Under the pieces are notes generated by a model. The model saw only the letters and a list, made by a program, of their open reading frames with translations. It had not been told where the DNA came from and ran no database searches. A DNA stretch of 64,000 nucleotides from Enterobacter sp. CC120223-11 (GTDB taxonomy: Bacteria; Pseudomonadota; Gammaproteobacteria; Enterobacterales; Enterobacteriaceae). Of this stretch, positions 40,937 through 49,860 are shown piece after piece. The stretch lies in assembly GCF_900215375.1 (NCBI RefSeq), contig NZ_OBEF01000008.1:1-64000 (forward strand). The letters are read 5' to 3'. The position numbers and the translations under genes were made by a program. Every line of letters begins with the position of its first letter. Positions within the stretch are counted from its first letter, which is position 1.

Positions 40937-40964
40937 ATTTAACATAATATACATTATGCGCACC
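40937..40964 (-). other. dif: dif site (XerCD chromosome-dimer resolution)
   Basis: The minus strand carries a 28-bp sequence identical to E. coli dif as I remember it: XerC arm GGTGCGCATAA, central TGTATA and XerD arm TTATGTTAAAT. XerC and XerD with FtsK resolve chromosome dimers here at division. KOPS-type octamers GGGNAGGG support the location. Five plus-strand copies lie to the left (240, 9394, 15354, 19618, 21501). Three minus-strand copies lie to the right (47254-47261, 49032-49039, 58738-58745). All point to this site. Confidence 0.95.
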
Positions 40965-40975
40965 AATATATGAAG

Positions 40976-41170
40976 TCAGGGAGAATCCGCCGTTTTGTGG
41001 GCATCGTTGGCCTGGTTGCTGATGGCCTCTGAAAGCTCTTTCTCCAGCGCTGATACCAGCAAGCTCGCCATTTTATAATGATGACTACCGCCACGATTCT
41101 TTTGCCAGGCATCTCGTTCACGCCGGGCGTGCATAAGCTGATGCTCATTTTGTTCCACTGCTCGTGCCAT
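40976..41170 (-). CDS. Small hypothetical protein next to dif (64 aa)
   Basis: I do not recognise this protein. It is helical and hydrophilic: it starts MARAVEQNEHQLMHARRERDAWQ and includes KMASLLVSALEKELSEAI. A strong ribosome site (GAGGAAAACGGA before the ATG) and coherent codon use support it as real. There is no signal peptide or TM segment. It ends 12 bp from dif. No function can be assigned. Confidence 0.6.
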   Translation of the reverse strand: MARAVEQNEHQLMHARRERDAWQKNRGGSHHYKMASLLVSALEKELSEAISNQANDAHKTADSP

Positions 41171-41365
41171 TCCGTTTTCCTCGATTATTGTCGCTCATAA
41201 GATTCCGCGGCGAACCCTGTCAGGATGCCATAGGCATAATATGGCGTGCTGTGGCCATCCTTGGCTGGTCATTGTCTTTATCTACGTAGTACCCATAATG
41301 ATTAAAATGTCTTGCGGCCTTCATGGATATTTCAGTCCCTGATGGATTTTCTTCAGGAGATGTTT

Positions 41366-41839
41366 ATGAAATAACTTCTCGCTACTGTTGCCATTGTGGC
41401 GTCTGCATCCTTTCTTCTGCTGAGATGTCAGGCCAGAGCTGACTCACTCGGCATGAATAAAGATTGCGATACCCATCCTGTCAGTCAATTTGGCATGGGT
41501 TCAATCCTCACATTTATCAGCACAAGGCTGAGCCTAAAAATTCATGATTCATTTAAACCAAATGAAATATGCACTGCAATATCTTCCAAAACAGCAGAAC
41601 GCTCAACATCTCAGATGAGAATCTCACTGGCTGAATGGAACCAAATTAAAGATGACTTTGGTTGCATGACTGATAATGGCCAAGTTTCAGCGACGTTTGT
41701 GACTCGAGCCATCGATCCTAAACATATTGATTTAGACTTGATAAAGGGAAATTCTCAAGTTTGCGGTGGGTGTAAATCTTTGATTGGTTTTACATTGAGA
41801 AAAAAATCACCAGCAAACCCACGTGGTGTAAATGTTTAA
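41366..41839 (+). pseudogene. Exported protein with nonsense codon 3
   Basis: A good ribosome site (AGGAGATGTTT) precedes ATG-AAA-TAA at 41366-41374. Past the stop, the same frame continues as a signal-peptide-like stretch (LLATVAIVASASFLLL) and about 140 residues with four Cys (KDCDTHP, NEICTAI, FGCMTD, CGGC). Translation might restart at GTG 41396 but would lose the basic n-region. It is probably inactivated by one base change. Family unknown. Confidence 0.5.
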
Positions 41840-42387
41840 AGGGAATTTCAGTCCCCTCACCTTCACAAGCAATATCTAACAGGTTAAAGCTTGCACACTC
41901 CAGATCGTGTAGATTTAACGTTTTCCTATTGGGCCGTGCAGCCTATTGTTGAGATTGTAAGTATTCTGATAAAACCAAGCGGTAGTTATGCTCAGCTTAA
42001 ATTTGTCAGCAATTCAACACGCCCAAAAATTTATACCTGCACGCCCTGCTAAGTCTTGCTGGGTTCAGGCTGGATGAGTGACAAATCAATACTCTTGCAT
42101 CTCACCCATATCACTTTCCGCATTACGCAATGACCCGTTTCCTGCTTGATGCCAAGCCCTCAGTTGTCACAACCTGGTGTCTATCTGAATTATAAACCTG
42201 TATAAACGTTATATTACAGAGTTTAATGCTATAAAACACACCATGACGATATATGGTTTCAAGGCCTGCTGCGAGGCATTACCATTCACTCCATCGAATC
42301 AGCAAGCCAGATGCTCTAGCTTTTCTGAATAACAGCACAATGCCGGCCGAAATGGTGACGGGTATTAACGAAGGAGTTTAATACTCA
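41840..42387. other. ORF-free region upstream of the CS1-type operon
   Basis: No gene is supported in these 548 bp. It is AT-rich near 42180-42240 (repeated TATAAAC and TATAAAA), which could include the promoter of the fimbrial operon. I cannot name a regulator site. Confidence 0.4.
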
Positions 42388-43134
42388 ATGAATATAGCAA
42401 AGAACATGGCCATCACCCTGGCAGCGATGAGCCTCTTTTCATCAACTCTGACTAGTGCCGGGCCGCTGATTAGTATCGGAAGTATGTACGAAGTACTGAA
42501 TAGCGATCAGCGTAGTTTGGCTAAGCGTGTATATAACAATGGCGATACTAACGCATATGTGCGTGTAGATGTTATGCAGATTAATCCCACTGTGAAAGAC
42601 AGTGAGACGCCGGTTAAAACACTTAAAGATGCCGAATTGGTAAAAGATCGTCTTTTAGTGACTCCAATGAGGATGATTATTCCACCGAATAATTTTCAGA
42701 CATCACGTATTCTTTGGTCCGGCCAAAGAGATATCGAGCAATATTACCGTGTTCGCTACACCCCTGTCCTTCCGGTGACGAATGATGGCTTTGGTCTTGA
42801 TGACAAAGAGATTAAAGATTATCGCAATAAAACGGTTCAGGCTGGTGTGAATGTCCTTGCAGGCTATGGCACCGTAGTTATTGTTCAACCCAGCAACCCT
42901 AAGTTTAATACTCGAATGACTCAGCAGAAAAATAGCATTGAGATTGCCAATATGGGCAATGCAACAGTGATTGCTGAAGATATTAAAATTTGTAAAACAA
43001 ACATGAACCAGTGCGACGCCTCTACTCGTGCTTTTGTTCTACCGGGACAAACCTACACCATTAAAAAACAGGGTGGAGGCAGCATTAGTTTTTCTTTGCA
43101 GGAAGGTAGTCAACGCCGACCAATAAATTACTGA
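42388..43134 (+). CDS. CS1-type fimbrial chaperone (CfaA/CooB/TcfA-like)
   Basis: This 248-residue periplasmic chaperone is of the alternate chaperone-usher class. A signal peptide (to about 24, LTSAG) is followed by two Ig-like domains: N-terminal YEVLNSDQRSLAKRVYNNGDTNAYVRVDV and the conserved stretch LLVTPMRMIIPPNNFQTSRILW, where the classical family has its G1 strand. A C-terminal Cys pair is at ICKTNMNQC. It would hold the pilin and tip subunits before usher docking. It is first in a four-gene operon (chaperone, pilin, usher, tip). AAGGAG lies about 11 bases before the ATG. Confidence 0.88.
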   Translation: MNIAKNMAITLAAMSLFSSTLTSAGPLISIGSMYEVLNSDQRSLAKRVYNNGDTNAYVRVDVMQINPTVKDSETPVKTLKDAELVKDRLLVTPMRMIIPPNNFQTSRILWSGQRDIEQYYRVRYTPVLPVTNDGFGLDDKEIKDYRNKTVQAGVNVLAGYGTVVIVQPSNPKFNTRMTQQKNSIEIANMGNATVIAEDIKICKTNMNQCDASTRAFVLPGQTYTIKKQGGGSISFSLQEGSQRRPINY

Positions 43135-43202
43135 TTCTCTTTTTTACCCTTGTAGTTATTTTTTACCCATGTCGTTATTATATGCAAATTAAGGAACTTG
43201 TT

Positions 43203-43733
43203 ATGAAAATGAAATTCTCCAAATCTCTGATGGCTGGCGCAACTCTGTTCGCAATGATGATGGGTCAGGCCTATGCCGCAGATACGGAAAGTTATGATAT
43301 TAAACTCAAGGCTTCCATTCCGTCTGATGAGTTCCATGTTCGTCCTGTTGAATCAGGCTGGATCGATCAGGTGCAGGATATGGAATTTGATATTGCCACC
43401 AATCGTCTGAGGCCGATTGAGAAAACATTCCAGTATAAAAACACCGCGGGCGCTATTCAGGCTCATCTGGATCCTTCCAGCGTAGGTACAGATAACAGCC
43501 CTCTTCTGTTCAACGGTTCGCAGAACATCCCATTAAACGTCACGTTTAATAATACAGCGGTATCCACTACGGCGAAAACGGTTGTTTCAGAAACGGATGC
43601 CAATACCGGTGGACGTACCAACCTTAAGATTTCGATGAAAAACGATACCCCACTTAAGTTAGATACTTATGCAGGGGAATATACCGGTACGGTATCTGTG
43701 ATTTTTGAACCAGTAGTTTCCACAGCAGAGTAA
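43203..43733 (+). CDS. CS1-type major pilin (CfaB/CblA-like)
   Basis: This 176-residue major fimbrial subunit has a signal peptide to AYA-ADTES. The pattern EKTFQYKNTAGAIQAHLD, an N-terminal donor-strand segment, and the end GEYTGTVSVIFEP are typical of the CfaB/CblA family. No disulfide-forming Cys is present, as expected for this class. The ATG at 43203 with AAGGAAC upstream is chosen over 43182. A hairpin follows before the usher gene. Confidence 0.9.
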   Translation: MKMKFSKSLMAGATLFAMMMGQAYAADTESYDIKLKASIPSDEFHVRPVESGWIDQVQDMEFDIATNRLRPIEKTFQYKNTAGAIQAHLDPSSVGTDNSPLLFNGSQNIPLNVTFNNTAVSTTAKTVVSETDANTGGRTNLKISMKNDTPLKLDTYAGEYTGTVSVIFEPVVSTAE

Positions 43734-43763
43734 GTCCCACATACATAATTGAAAAGCAAAAGG

Positions 43764-43782
43764 ACCCTGCTTCATGCAGGGT
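43764..43782 (+). terminator. Post-pilin hairpin (attenuator)
   Basis: ACCCTGC-TTCAT-GCAGGGT forms a stem-loop between pilin and usher genes without a strong U-run. It probably lowers usher expression relative to the major pilin. Confidence 0.55.
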
Positions 43783-43813
43783 TCAACGGATACAGGCCTT
43801 CTGACTGAATAAT

Positions 43814-46204
43814 ATGAAACGATCTATTTTTCTTTTCTCTGGTTTAGTTCCAGGGGTTGCTATTGCCACATCCACAGGAATGCTTCTCGCTGGCCTTAAC
43901 AATATGCCAGAAGATTTCAGGTCATATTTTTTTCAATCAGAGTTGCCTGTCCAGGTCTATTTAAATGATAAACCGCTTTTTGAGGCATCGATGAGGATGA
44001 CGGAAGACGGCGCAATGATGCTTGCGGAAGTCATCACCCATGATGACGCCCTATCCCCGGAAACACAGGATCGTTGGGTATCTGTATTGCGCAAAGGTGT
44101 CATGAGCGGCAGTTGTACCAATCACTGCCCTGAAGGACTGATTTCTGCAGATTACAGTCTGGATAACTCAACCCTGCGTCTTCTGACATTGCAATACGAA
44201 AAAGAGCGCGTTCAGGGCGACTATATCGAACTTCCTGAAAGTTTCCCGGCCGGTCTGATCGTGAATAATGACTTTTCCGCAATTCAAAGTTCATCAGCCG
44301 ATAAGCGGATGAGCCTGACATCGGAATGGACAGCCTCTCTTGCCGGATGGAGTCACAATCTGTCGTTTCAATCGACGCATGTCACTGGCGAATACGGTTA
44401 CAACCTCACCGATCTCTACAACCTTTATAGTCAGAAAGAACTGGCGGGTAATTTTGTGCGCGTCGGCTTTTTCACCCCGGGCAACGACAGCGGGAATGTC
44501 CAGACCAGTAGCTTTGGCTATGACACGATTGTCGGCGCAATGTGGGGAACCTCTGATAGTTTGCTGCAAAATAGCGAAAGCGTCAGTGCCTGGCCCGTGT
44601 ACGTTACAGGCCGTAATCAGTCAGTTGCCGAGGTATGGCGTGACGGTCGTTTACTTCATACACAACAGTTGCAGGATGGCATTCAGGCGCTGGATACCCG
44701 TCGCCTGCCTGGAGGCATCTACGACATCAGCATTCGTATTATTGAAAATGGTCAGGTTGTCGATACCCAGGCTGCGCAGATTTATAAACCTAATAGCTGG
44801 CGTGATACCAGCCGCCACTGGCGGGCGAATCTCTGGGCGGGTCAGCAGCAAAAAGTTTCTTCACGTCAGTATGATGACGAGCAAAATGGCCGCACTGCGC
44901 TGGGCGGAAGCCTCGACGTGCTTGCCTGGACGGGCGGGATCCTCGGCGTAAGCGCCAGTGCGCTTGATAACGACGATCATTGGATACGTTTGAGAAGCGA
45001 TATCACGTTGAGCAGTTCAGACTCCCTGTTCCTTCAGCACACGCGCACCTCTTCCGGCCTTAGGGATTATGCAGGTACGGACGCGCGCTATTATCGAAAC
45101 ATGACTTCCGAGCTAAGCGGGAGTCTCTACTGGCGCAACACGCGTACCGAGGCCCGAGAATGGAAATCTGAAACTCACCAAAGCGACACCTGGGGTGGAT
45201 CGCTTAGTGCGTATCTGGGAAATGGCGCCAGGCTCACCACGCGAATCGAGTACCGTGACAGCCCCTGGCAAAAAGGTGTGGATGCCGATGTCTCATTAAC
45301 GACTCGACATCGCTGGTACGGCCGTGACGCAGATGTTCGCATCAGCGGATATGACCGAAACGGTTATCGTGGTGAAAGCCGGAATCGCGGGGCGGCCATT
45401 AATTTAACCATGTCCCTGTTCCCTTCTGATTCGCGACATACCGTTTCTGCCGCCGTTGGTGTTGACGACGGTCATGCTTACACCAATGCAAGTTATCAGT
45501 GGGCGCCAGATCAAGGAAATACGATCAGTTGGCTTGGCGCGGGAATATCGCATTCTGGCAGCTCAACCACCTTCTCCGGGAACGGTGCGGTGGATACCCG
45601 GTATGTGAATGCGGATGGTTTTATCCAACACACCACTTCAGTTAATAACACCACGGCGGGGATCAACCTGAATCAAACACTGGCCGTAGGTGAATGGAAA
45701 GCAGCAACTTCGCGTAATTTGAATGGCCATGACGCGGTAATGATTGTTGATGTCGAAGATGAGAACGGTACGGGCGTTGTTGCCAGCGGAAGTCTGTCCG
45801 ATACAAAACTGTCAGCCGGACGCAATGTGATCCCTGTAAATCTCTGGAAGCGCGATACCGTGCAGTTTACTTCTGCCGATCACAGTGCCTCAGTCACCCC
45901 GGAACGCATCAGTTTTCAGATGAATAGTGGCAGCGTGGGGTATGTAAAAGTTAAGAGCGTACAGATGCAGACACTCATTGCCGTCCTTCGCGATAGCAAC
46001 GGCAAGACAATTCCGGATAGTGCGGTTACAGCGGGAGATGAAAAAGGGCTTGTAAATAATGAGGGCGTCCTGACGATGAGCATCGCGGCAGACACAAGAA
46101 CCCTGAAAGCCAGTCACGGAACAAGAAAACTGACGTGCACCCTGCCACAGAATATTTCAGCAAAAGAAGAGATTCTGTATCTCAATGACGTTTCCTGCAA
46201 ATAG
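43814..46204 (+). CDS. CS1-type outer-membrane usher (CfaC/TcfC-like)
   Basis: This 796-residue outer-membrane assembly platform of the alternate class has a signal peptide (to about 18), a short N-terminal domain and a central barrel with a plug (about 250-330, including VEVWRDGRLL-like and LPGGIYDISIRI). C-terminal small domains lie at about 640-796; the end is LYLNDVSCK. Its length is typical for the CfaC/TcfC class, which is shorter than FimD/PapC. The stop lies 26 bp before the tip gene start. Confidence 0.88.
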   Translation: MKRSIFLFSGLVPGVAIATSTGMLLAGLNNMPEDFRSYFFQSELPVQVYLNDKPLFEASMRMTEDGAMMLAEVITHDDALSPETQDRWVSVLRKGVMSGSCTNHCPEGLISADYSLDNSTLRLLTLQYEKERVQGDYIELPESFPAGLIVNNDFSAIQSSSADKRMSLTSEWTASLAGWSHNLSFQSTHVTGEYGYNLTDLYNLYSQKELAGNFVRVGFFTPGNDSGNVQTSSFGYDTIVGAMWGTSDSLLQNSESVSAWPVYVTGRNQSVAEVWRDGRLLHTQQLQDGIQALDTRRLPGGIYDISIRIIENGQVVDTQAAQIYKPNSWRDTSRHWRANLWAGQQQKVSSRQYDDEQNGRTALGGSLDVLAWTGGILGVSASALDNDDHWIRLRSDITLSSSDSLFLQHTRTSSGLRDYAGTDARYYRNMTSELSGSLYWRNTRTEAREWKSETHQSDTWGGSLSAYLGNGARLTTRIEYRDSPWQKGVDADVSLTTRHRWYGRDADVRISGYDRNGYRGESRNRGAAINLTMSLFPSDSRHTVSAAVGVDDGHAYTNASYQWAPDQGNTISWLGAGISHSGSSTTFSGNGAVDTRYVNADGFIQHTTSVNNTTAGINLNQTLAVGEWKAATSRNLNGHDAVMIVDVEDENGTGVVASGSLSDTKLSAGRNVIPVNLWKRDTVQFTSADHSASVTPERISFQMNSGSVGYVKVKSVQMQTLIAVLRDSNGKTIPDSAVTAGDEKGLVNNEGVLTMSIAADTRTLKASHGTRKLTCTLPQNISAKEEILYLNDVSCK

Positions 46205-46229
46205 CACAAGCAGACAGGTAGAGGAATAC

Positions 46230-47483
46230 ATGACAAGAATAGTATTTGGATTAGCACTGATGCTGTTATCCATTAATAACCTGATAGCGAAAAATATAAC
46301 AATCACCGCAGATTTCACCCCATCTGTAACCTCGCCTACGAATAACAAATTCACTAACACAACGCCTGCTTATGGATATTGTGAAGGCACCTTCGCTACC
46401 CACTGCGCAAATAACAACTGGTTTACTGTTGGCCTGGGTATTGGCGCTAATGCTGCAGAGCCTATTATGAGCCAGGATAACGTTTCATTTAACATTGACT
46501 CTACCAATAAAAATGTTGTAGTCACTAACAGAGTGACAGGCGCTCAGAAAGTAGTCACGTTTGCCATTATTGGACTGGGTGCCAGAAACAGTGGTTACGG
46601 TGGCTCCGCTACGGGGGTCAATTCACAATGGTCGGGGGGGAATTCTTCATCGTGGGTGAGCCAACCCTCCGGTTGTACTGGTTCAGGATATGGTTTGGGA
46701 AATAATGATTTCTATGACTGGTTCTGGCGCTGGCCAAATCGCAATAGTACGACCGTGTGCGCTAAACGTACAGATGTGGATCGAGGAAGTTTCCCAAATC
46801 TGGGCAGAGTGAATTTCATGTATTTACTGACCACTCCGAATCCGCTAGAGATGGACGATGGTGTTTACGAAGGGCAAATCAGCTATAGCGTGGCCGGGAG
46901 TGGTGCGGACATAAATATTGGCGGCCCAAAGTATCAAACTACCGATGACCAGATAACGATAAACTTTGAGCTGACTGTCACTCATGAAATGAGCGTCAGG
47001 CCTGTTGATACAGGAACGGTGGAACTTCATGCCTGCCAATCGGGTAAAATCTGCACCGCTGCTGAAAATAAAATCAACTGGGAGAAAGCCACCGTGACCA
47101 ATATCCCACCGGTGTTGACTGCGGAAAGCCATTTCGAAATGACCTCATCTGGCTCCTTCACCACTTATCTGAGTTGCGAGTCGAATGTGGGGGAACATTG
47201 TGGGCTCAAAAGTGTTAAAACGGGCGACGTTGTACCGGTAAAAACCTTGCTTACCCTCCCCGGCAATGTCCAGACGGGATCCGGATCGGCGGTACGTAAT
47301 ATGCTGATGAAAAATGTGAAAGATACCGGTTATGCCTTGTTCAACACTGCTCAGTTTGAGCCGGGAGGCGAAGGGAAATTTCACTTTGAAGTCGATAAGC
47401 AGGATGTCGCCCAGATGAGGAAAAACGCGCCGGATGAATACACAGGCGTGGTGACAGTAATTTTTGATCCGCAAGTCTGGTAA
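46230..47483 (+). CDS. CS1-type tip adhesin (CfaE/CblD/TcfD-like)
   Basis: This 417-residue minor tip subunit has a signal peptide (to about 20), an adhesin domain (about 25-215, several Cys, many aromatic and Asn/Gly residues) and a pilin domain in the last 190 residues. The pilin domain includes HEMSVRPVDTGTVELHAC and ends GVVTVIFDP, matching the end of the major pilin. The ATG at 46230 with GAGGAA upstream is chosen. It is the last gene of the operon and is followed by a bidirectional terminator. Confidence 0.87.
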   Translation: MTRIVFGLALMLLSINNLIAKNITITADFTPSVTSPTNNKFTNTTPAYGYCEGTFATHCANNNWFTVGLGIGANAAEPIMSQDNVSFNIDSTNKNVVVTNRVTGAQKVVTFAIIGLGARNSGYGGSATGVNSQWSGGNSSSWVSQPSGCTGSGYGLGNNDFYDWFWRWPNRNSTTVCAKRTDVDRGSFPNLGRVNFMYLLTTPNPLEMDDGVYEGQISYSVAGSGADINIGGPKYQTTDDQITINFELTVTHEMSVRPVDTGTVELHACQSGKICTAAENKINWEKATVTNIPPVLTAESHFEMTSSGSFTTYLSCESNVGEHCGLKSVKTGDVVPVKTLLTLPGNVQTGSGSAVRNMLMKNVKDTGYALFNTAQFEPGGEGKFHFEVDKQDVAQMRKNAPDEYTGVVTVIFDPQVW

Positions 47484-47491
47484 ATCGTCAC

Positions 47492-47519
47492 AAAAAAGCG
47501 CCATTTAAGGCGCTTTTTT
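47492..47519. terminator. Bidirectional terminator
   Basis: AAAAAAGCGCC (47492-47502) and GGCGCTTTTTT (47509-47519) form a perfect stem with runs of A and T on both sides. It separates the CS1-type operon from the convergent FidL-like gene. Confidence 0.9.
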
Positions 47520-47523
47520 TATA

Positions 47524-48012
47524 TCAACGTGAATGTGTAAGACAGGTAAATACGGGGGCCCGGAGCGTACCCACCACATAACCATTCATCACTTTGGCTA
47601 ACGAAATTGTTCTGCTCGCATCATCCTTCAGTGAGATAAAGTTTCTGTCGAAAATCTCATCAGGGGAATTATCCCGGCCATGTTTGATAATGCGTACCTC
47701 ATCCAATCTGATGTCATGCGTTTGCAGGTGCTGATAGTTGAACGCCACATCCCGGTTGAGGGTCCAGCTGTTGGTCCCTTTCCTCATGGTACCTTCAATG
47801 CCAAACAAGCCGCTCGCATCGTTAAGTAAATCCATTGTAATGACCACGTCATAGCCAAAATCATCCTGTTTGGCCTGATAGGAAACATAGGCATCACACT
47901 TGATATCATAGGTTGAGTGGTAGCGAGCATAAAAGTAAATGGCATTGGCGGCCATCGCCACTGCGGCCATCGCCAGAATCGCTTTCTTTTTCTTCGTCAT
48001 CAGCCGTCTCAT
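47524..48012 (-). CDS. FidL-like membrane protein
   Basis: This 162-residue protein has a basic N-terminus (MTKKKK) and one TM segment (about 10-27). A periplasmic domain follows (IKCDAYVSYQAK..., GIEGTMRKG..., ending CLTHSR) that resembles FidL and FidL-like proteins. FidL is the partner of MarT in Salmonella pathogenicity island 3. Its start is 2 bp after the stop of the MarT-like gene, so the pair is co-translated. It may modulate the regulator at the membrane, as ToxS-like partners do, but this is inference. Confidence 0.75.
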   Translation of the reverse strand: MRRLMTKKKKAILAMAAVAMAANAIYFYARYHSTYDIKCDAYVSYQAKQDDFGYDVVITMDLLNDASGLFGIEGTMRKGTNSWTLNRDVAFNYQHLQTHDIRLDEVRIIKHGRDNSPDEIFDRNFISLKDDASRTISLAKVMNGYVVGTLRAPVFTCLTHSR

Positions 48013-48014
48013 GA

Positions 48015-48812
48015 TTACAGCCAGTTGTTGAATGAATGGCTCTTGCAGGAAACAAGTTCACCGTGATTTTCTCTGCACACGGAAACAAATATCCGTCCTG
48101 GCTGGTTATAAAAAACACTGCTCTGAATGAATAAAAAAGCCGCTTCGCCATTAGCGCAACGAATATCTTCAGTATCAAAAATTCGCTGTGCGACCGAACG
48201 AACTTCCGGATGATGGCTGGCATTATCCATTTTCAATGTCTTTACATCACATTCGTTTATTTTTCCAATATCAACAGGAACGGTTATCAGGCTTCTGTCG
48301 TTAATCTGGTTTATTCCAGCTTTCAAAATAAAAGGAGTGACCGTCATCGCCGCTATAAACACTGCAAATAATGGGAAACAGAACGATTTTCGAGTGACCG
48401 ACCGGGACCCGGTTTCTTGTGTCGGTTCCCGTTGCTGAATGTCAGGTGCAGTTTCTGATACCGGAACTACGCGATCATCCTTCTCAATTTTTATCTCGCT
48501 GCTTAAGACAAACCCAATGCGAGGAATTGTTTTTATCACCTCATCGCCAAGGCCAACGTTCTGAAAGTTACGTCGGATATTCGAGATATATTGATTAAGA
48601 CTGTTCCCGGATGGCTCCAGACCATGAATCGTCCACACACGATCCATTATTTCATCACGCGTCAGCACCTCTCCCTGCTCTTCCAGAAGTAAAGTCATTA
48701 ACCGCGCCATAATCGGAGGCAGGATGACTTTCTCGCCTTCCCTTTCTGTCATCCAGAATGTGCCGTCATCGGGGCGAAAAATAATCCTGTCTTCAATGAT
48801 GTACTTCATCAC
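48015..48812 (-). CDS. MarT-like (CadC/ToxR-family) membrane regulator
   Basis: The protein has 265 residues. The N-terminal winged helix (residues 5-105, including EVLTRDEIMDRVW and SLNQYISNIRRNF) binds DNA. A linker and one TM helix (about 143-163) follow, then a periplasmic domain with Cys residues (INECDVK, DIRCANG, VCRENH). This is the layout of CadC, ToxR and MarT; the pairing with FidL points to MarT. It is divergent from the nine-gene fimbrial operon and convergent with the CS1-type operon, so it probably regulates one or both. Confidence 0.82.
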   Translation of the reverse strand: MMKYIIEDRIIFRPDDGTFWMTEREGEKVILPPIMARLMTLLLEEQGEVLTRDEIMDRVWTIHGLEPSGNSLNQYISNIRRNFQNVGLGDEVIKTIPRIGFVLSSEIKIEKDDRVVPVSETAPDIQQREPTQETGSRSVTRKSFCFPLFAVFIAAMTVTPFILKAGINQINDRSLITVPVDIGKINECDVKTLKMDNASHHPEVRSVAQRIFDTEDIRCANGEAAFLFIQSSVFYNQPGRIFVSVCRENHGELVSCKSHSFNNWL

Positions 48813-49121
48813 TCATCCTGATGTTAGCCAACCTTAAGAAATCAGAATTTTAATACTTTTTTTCCATGCTGGCGAATCATTGCGGCCTGTATGTTTTATT
48901 GTCGGATGAAATGCTCGGCACCGTAGCGGTCATCGCTTGGAACTTACCACCGGATACTGATGTCCGCTGCTGACTCGCCGGGCAGCGCCGGAATTGACCT
49001 GCCCCCAATTTCGCATCGATCTCAGCCATCTCCCTGCCCTCATTTCTCGCAAGCCCCCTTCCGCTTTCCCGTAACTTGAAAAGTGACGACCCAGAGCGGA
49101 GTATAAATCTATATTATCCAT

Positions 49122-49137
49122 ATAAATTAGAATTTAT
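49122..49137. promoter_or_regulatory. AT-rich palindrome in MarT-fimbria divergent region
   Basis: ATAAATT-AG-AATTTAT is a perfect 7-bp inverted repeat about 137 bp upstream of the first pilin gene. The 461-bp region 48813-49273 has no gene. The palindrome could be an operator for the MarT-like protein or bind H-NS. Confidence 0.35.
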
Positions 49138-49273
49138 GATTATAAACGATGATTTTGCGATGCAATGAACCACCTGCCAGGTAAGCATGATAAAAAATTA
49201 CAGGTCAACGTATGTGTTGAAATGACGTTGGTAATTCACTAACTGTATAACTTCAGATACTAAGGGATTTTCT

Positions 49274-49819
49274 GTGAAATTTAACAAGATTACTGCTACC
49301 ACCCTCTTATCGTTAGGCCTGGCATCTTTTGTTACCTTCGCGCAGGTTGAAAATAACGTGGGTGAAGTGAACTTCACTGGCAGCATCATTGATGCTCCCT
49401 GCTCCATATCAGCTGATACTGTCCGCCAGGATGTCGAACTGGGCGCAATTTCTCAATCCATGCTTGAGAACAACGGTTCGTCCACGCCGACAGCCTTTAC
49501 GATCAAACTTGAAAACTGCGCTTTTGAAGACGACGCGGAAAGTTCACGACTGAATAATGGCGTAAGCATTACCTTCAATGGTCGACAGGATGAAACTGAT
49601 AAAAGCTTGCTGGCACTGGATGGCGCGGCTGAAGGTGCTGGTGTAGTACTCACCGATGGTATGCAAAAAGTTATCTCCCTGGGGGAAGCAACTCCGCTGG
49701 GTGCATTGACTCAGGGTACCAATAACATCAAGTTTTATGCCTACCTTAAAGGTGCAGCCAAGAACATCACCGCCGGTGAATTTACTTCGAATGCCAGCTT
49801 CACGCTTGATTACGATTAA
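49274..49819 (+). CDS. Major pilin of second chaperone-usher operon
   Basis: This 181-residue fimbrial subunit has a signal peptide to about residue 23 (TFAQ) and the classical pilin pattern GEVNFTGSIIDAPCSI. The Cys pair is PCSI and ENCAF, and the C-terminal beta-zipper ends FTLDYD. It is the first gene of the operon and the best candidate for the rod subunit. The divergent MarT-like regulator is a candidate controller. Confidence 0.88.
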   Translation: MKFNKITATTLLSLGLASFVTFAQVENNVGEVNFTGSIIDAPCSISADTVRQDVELGAISQSMLENNGSSTPTAFTIKLENCAFEDDAESSRLNNGVSITFNGRQDETDKSLLALDGAAEGAGVVLTDGMQKVISLGEATPLGALTQGTNNIKFYAYLKGAAKNITAGEFTSNASFTLDYD

Positions 49820-49835
49820 TCAATAAAAATATGGA

Positions 49836-49860
49836 GGGTGTGATTAATGAAATCACACCC
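49836..49860 (+). promoter_or_regulatory. Hairpin that encloses ribosome site and start codon
   Basis: GGGTGTGATT (49836-49845) and AATCACACCC (49851-49860) form a perfect 10-bp stem with loop AATGA. The GGAGGG ribosome site lies partly in the stem and the ATG (49847-49849) lies in the loop. It could reduce translation of the second gene or act as an intercistronic attenuator. Confidence 0.6.
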
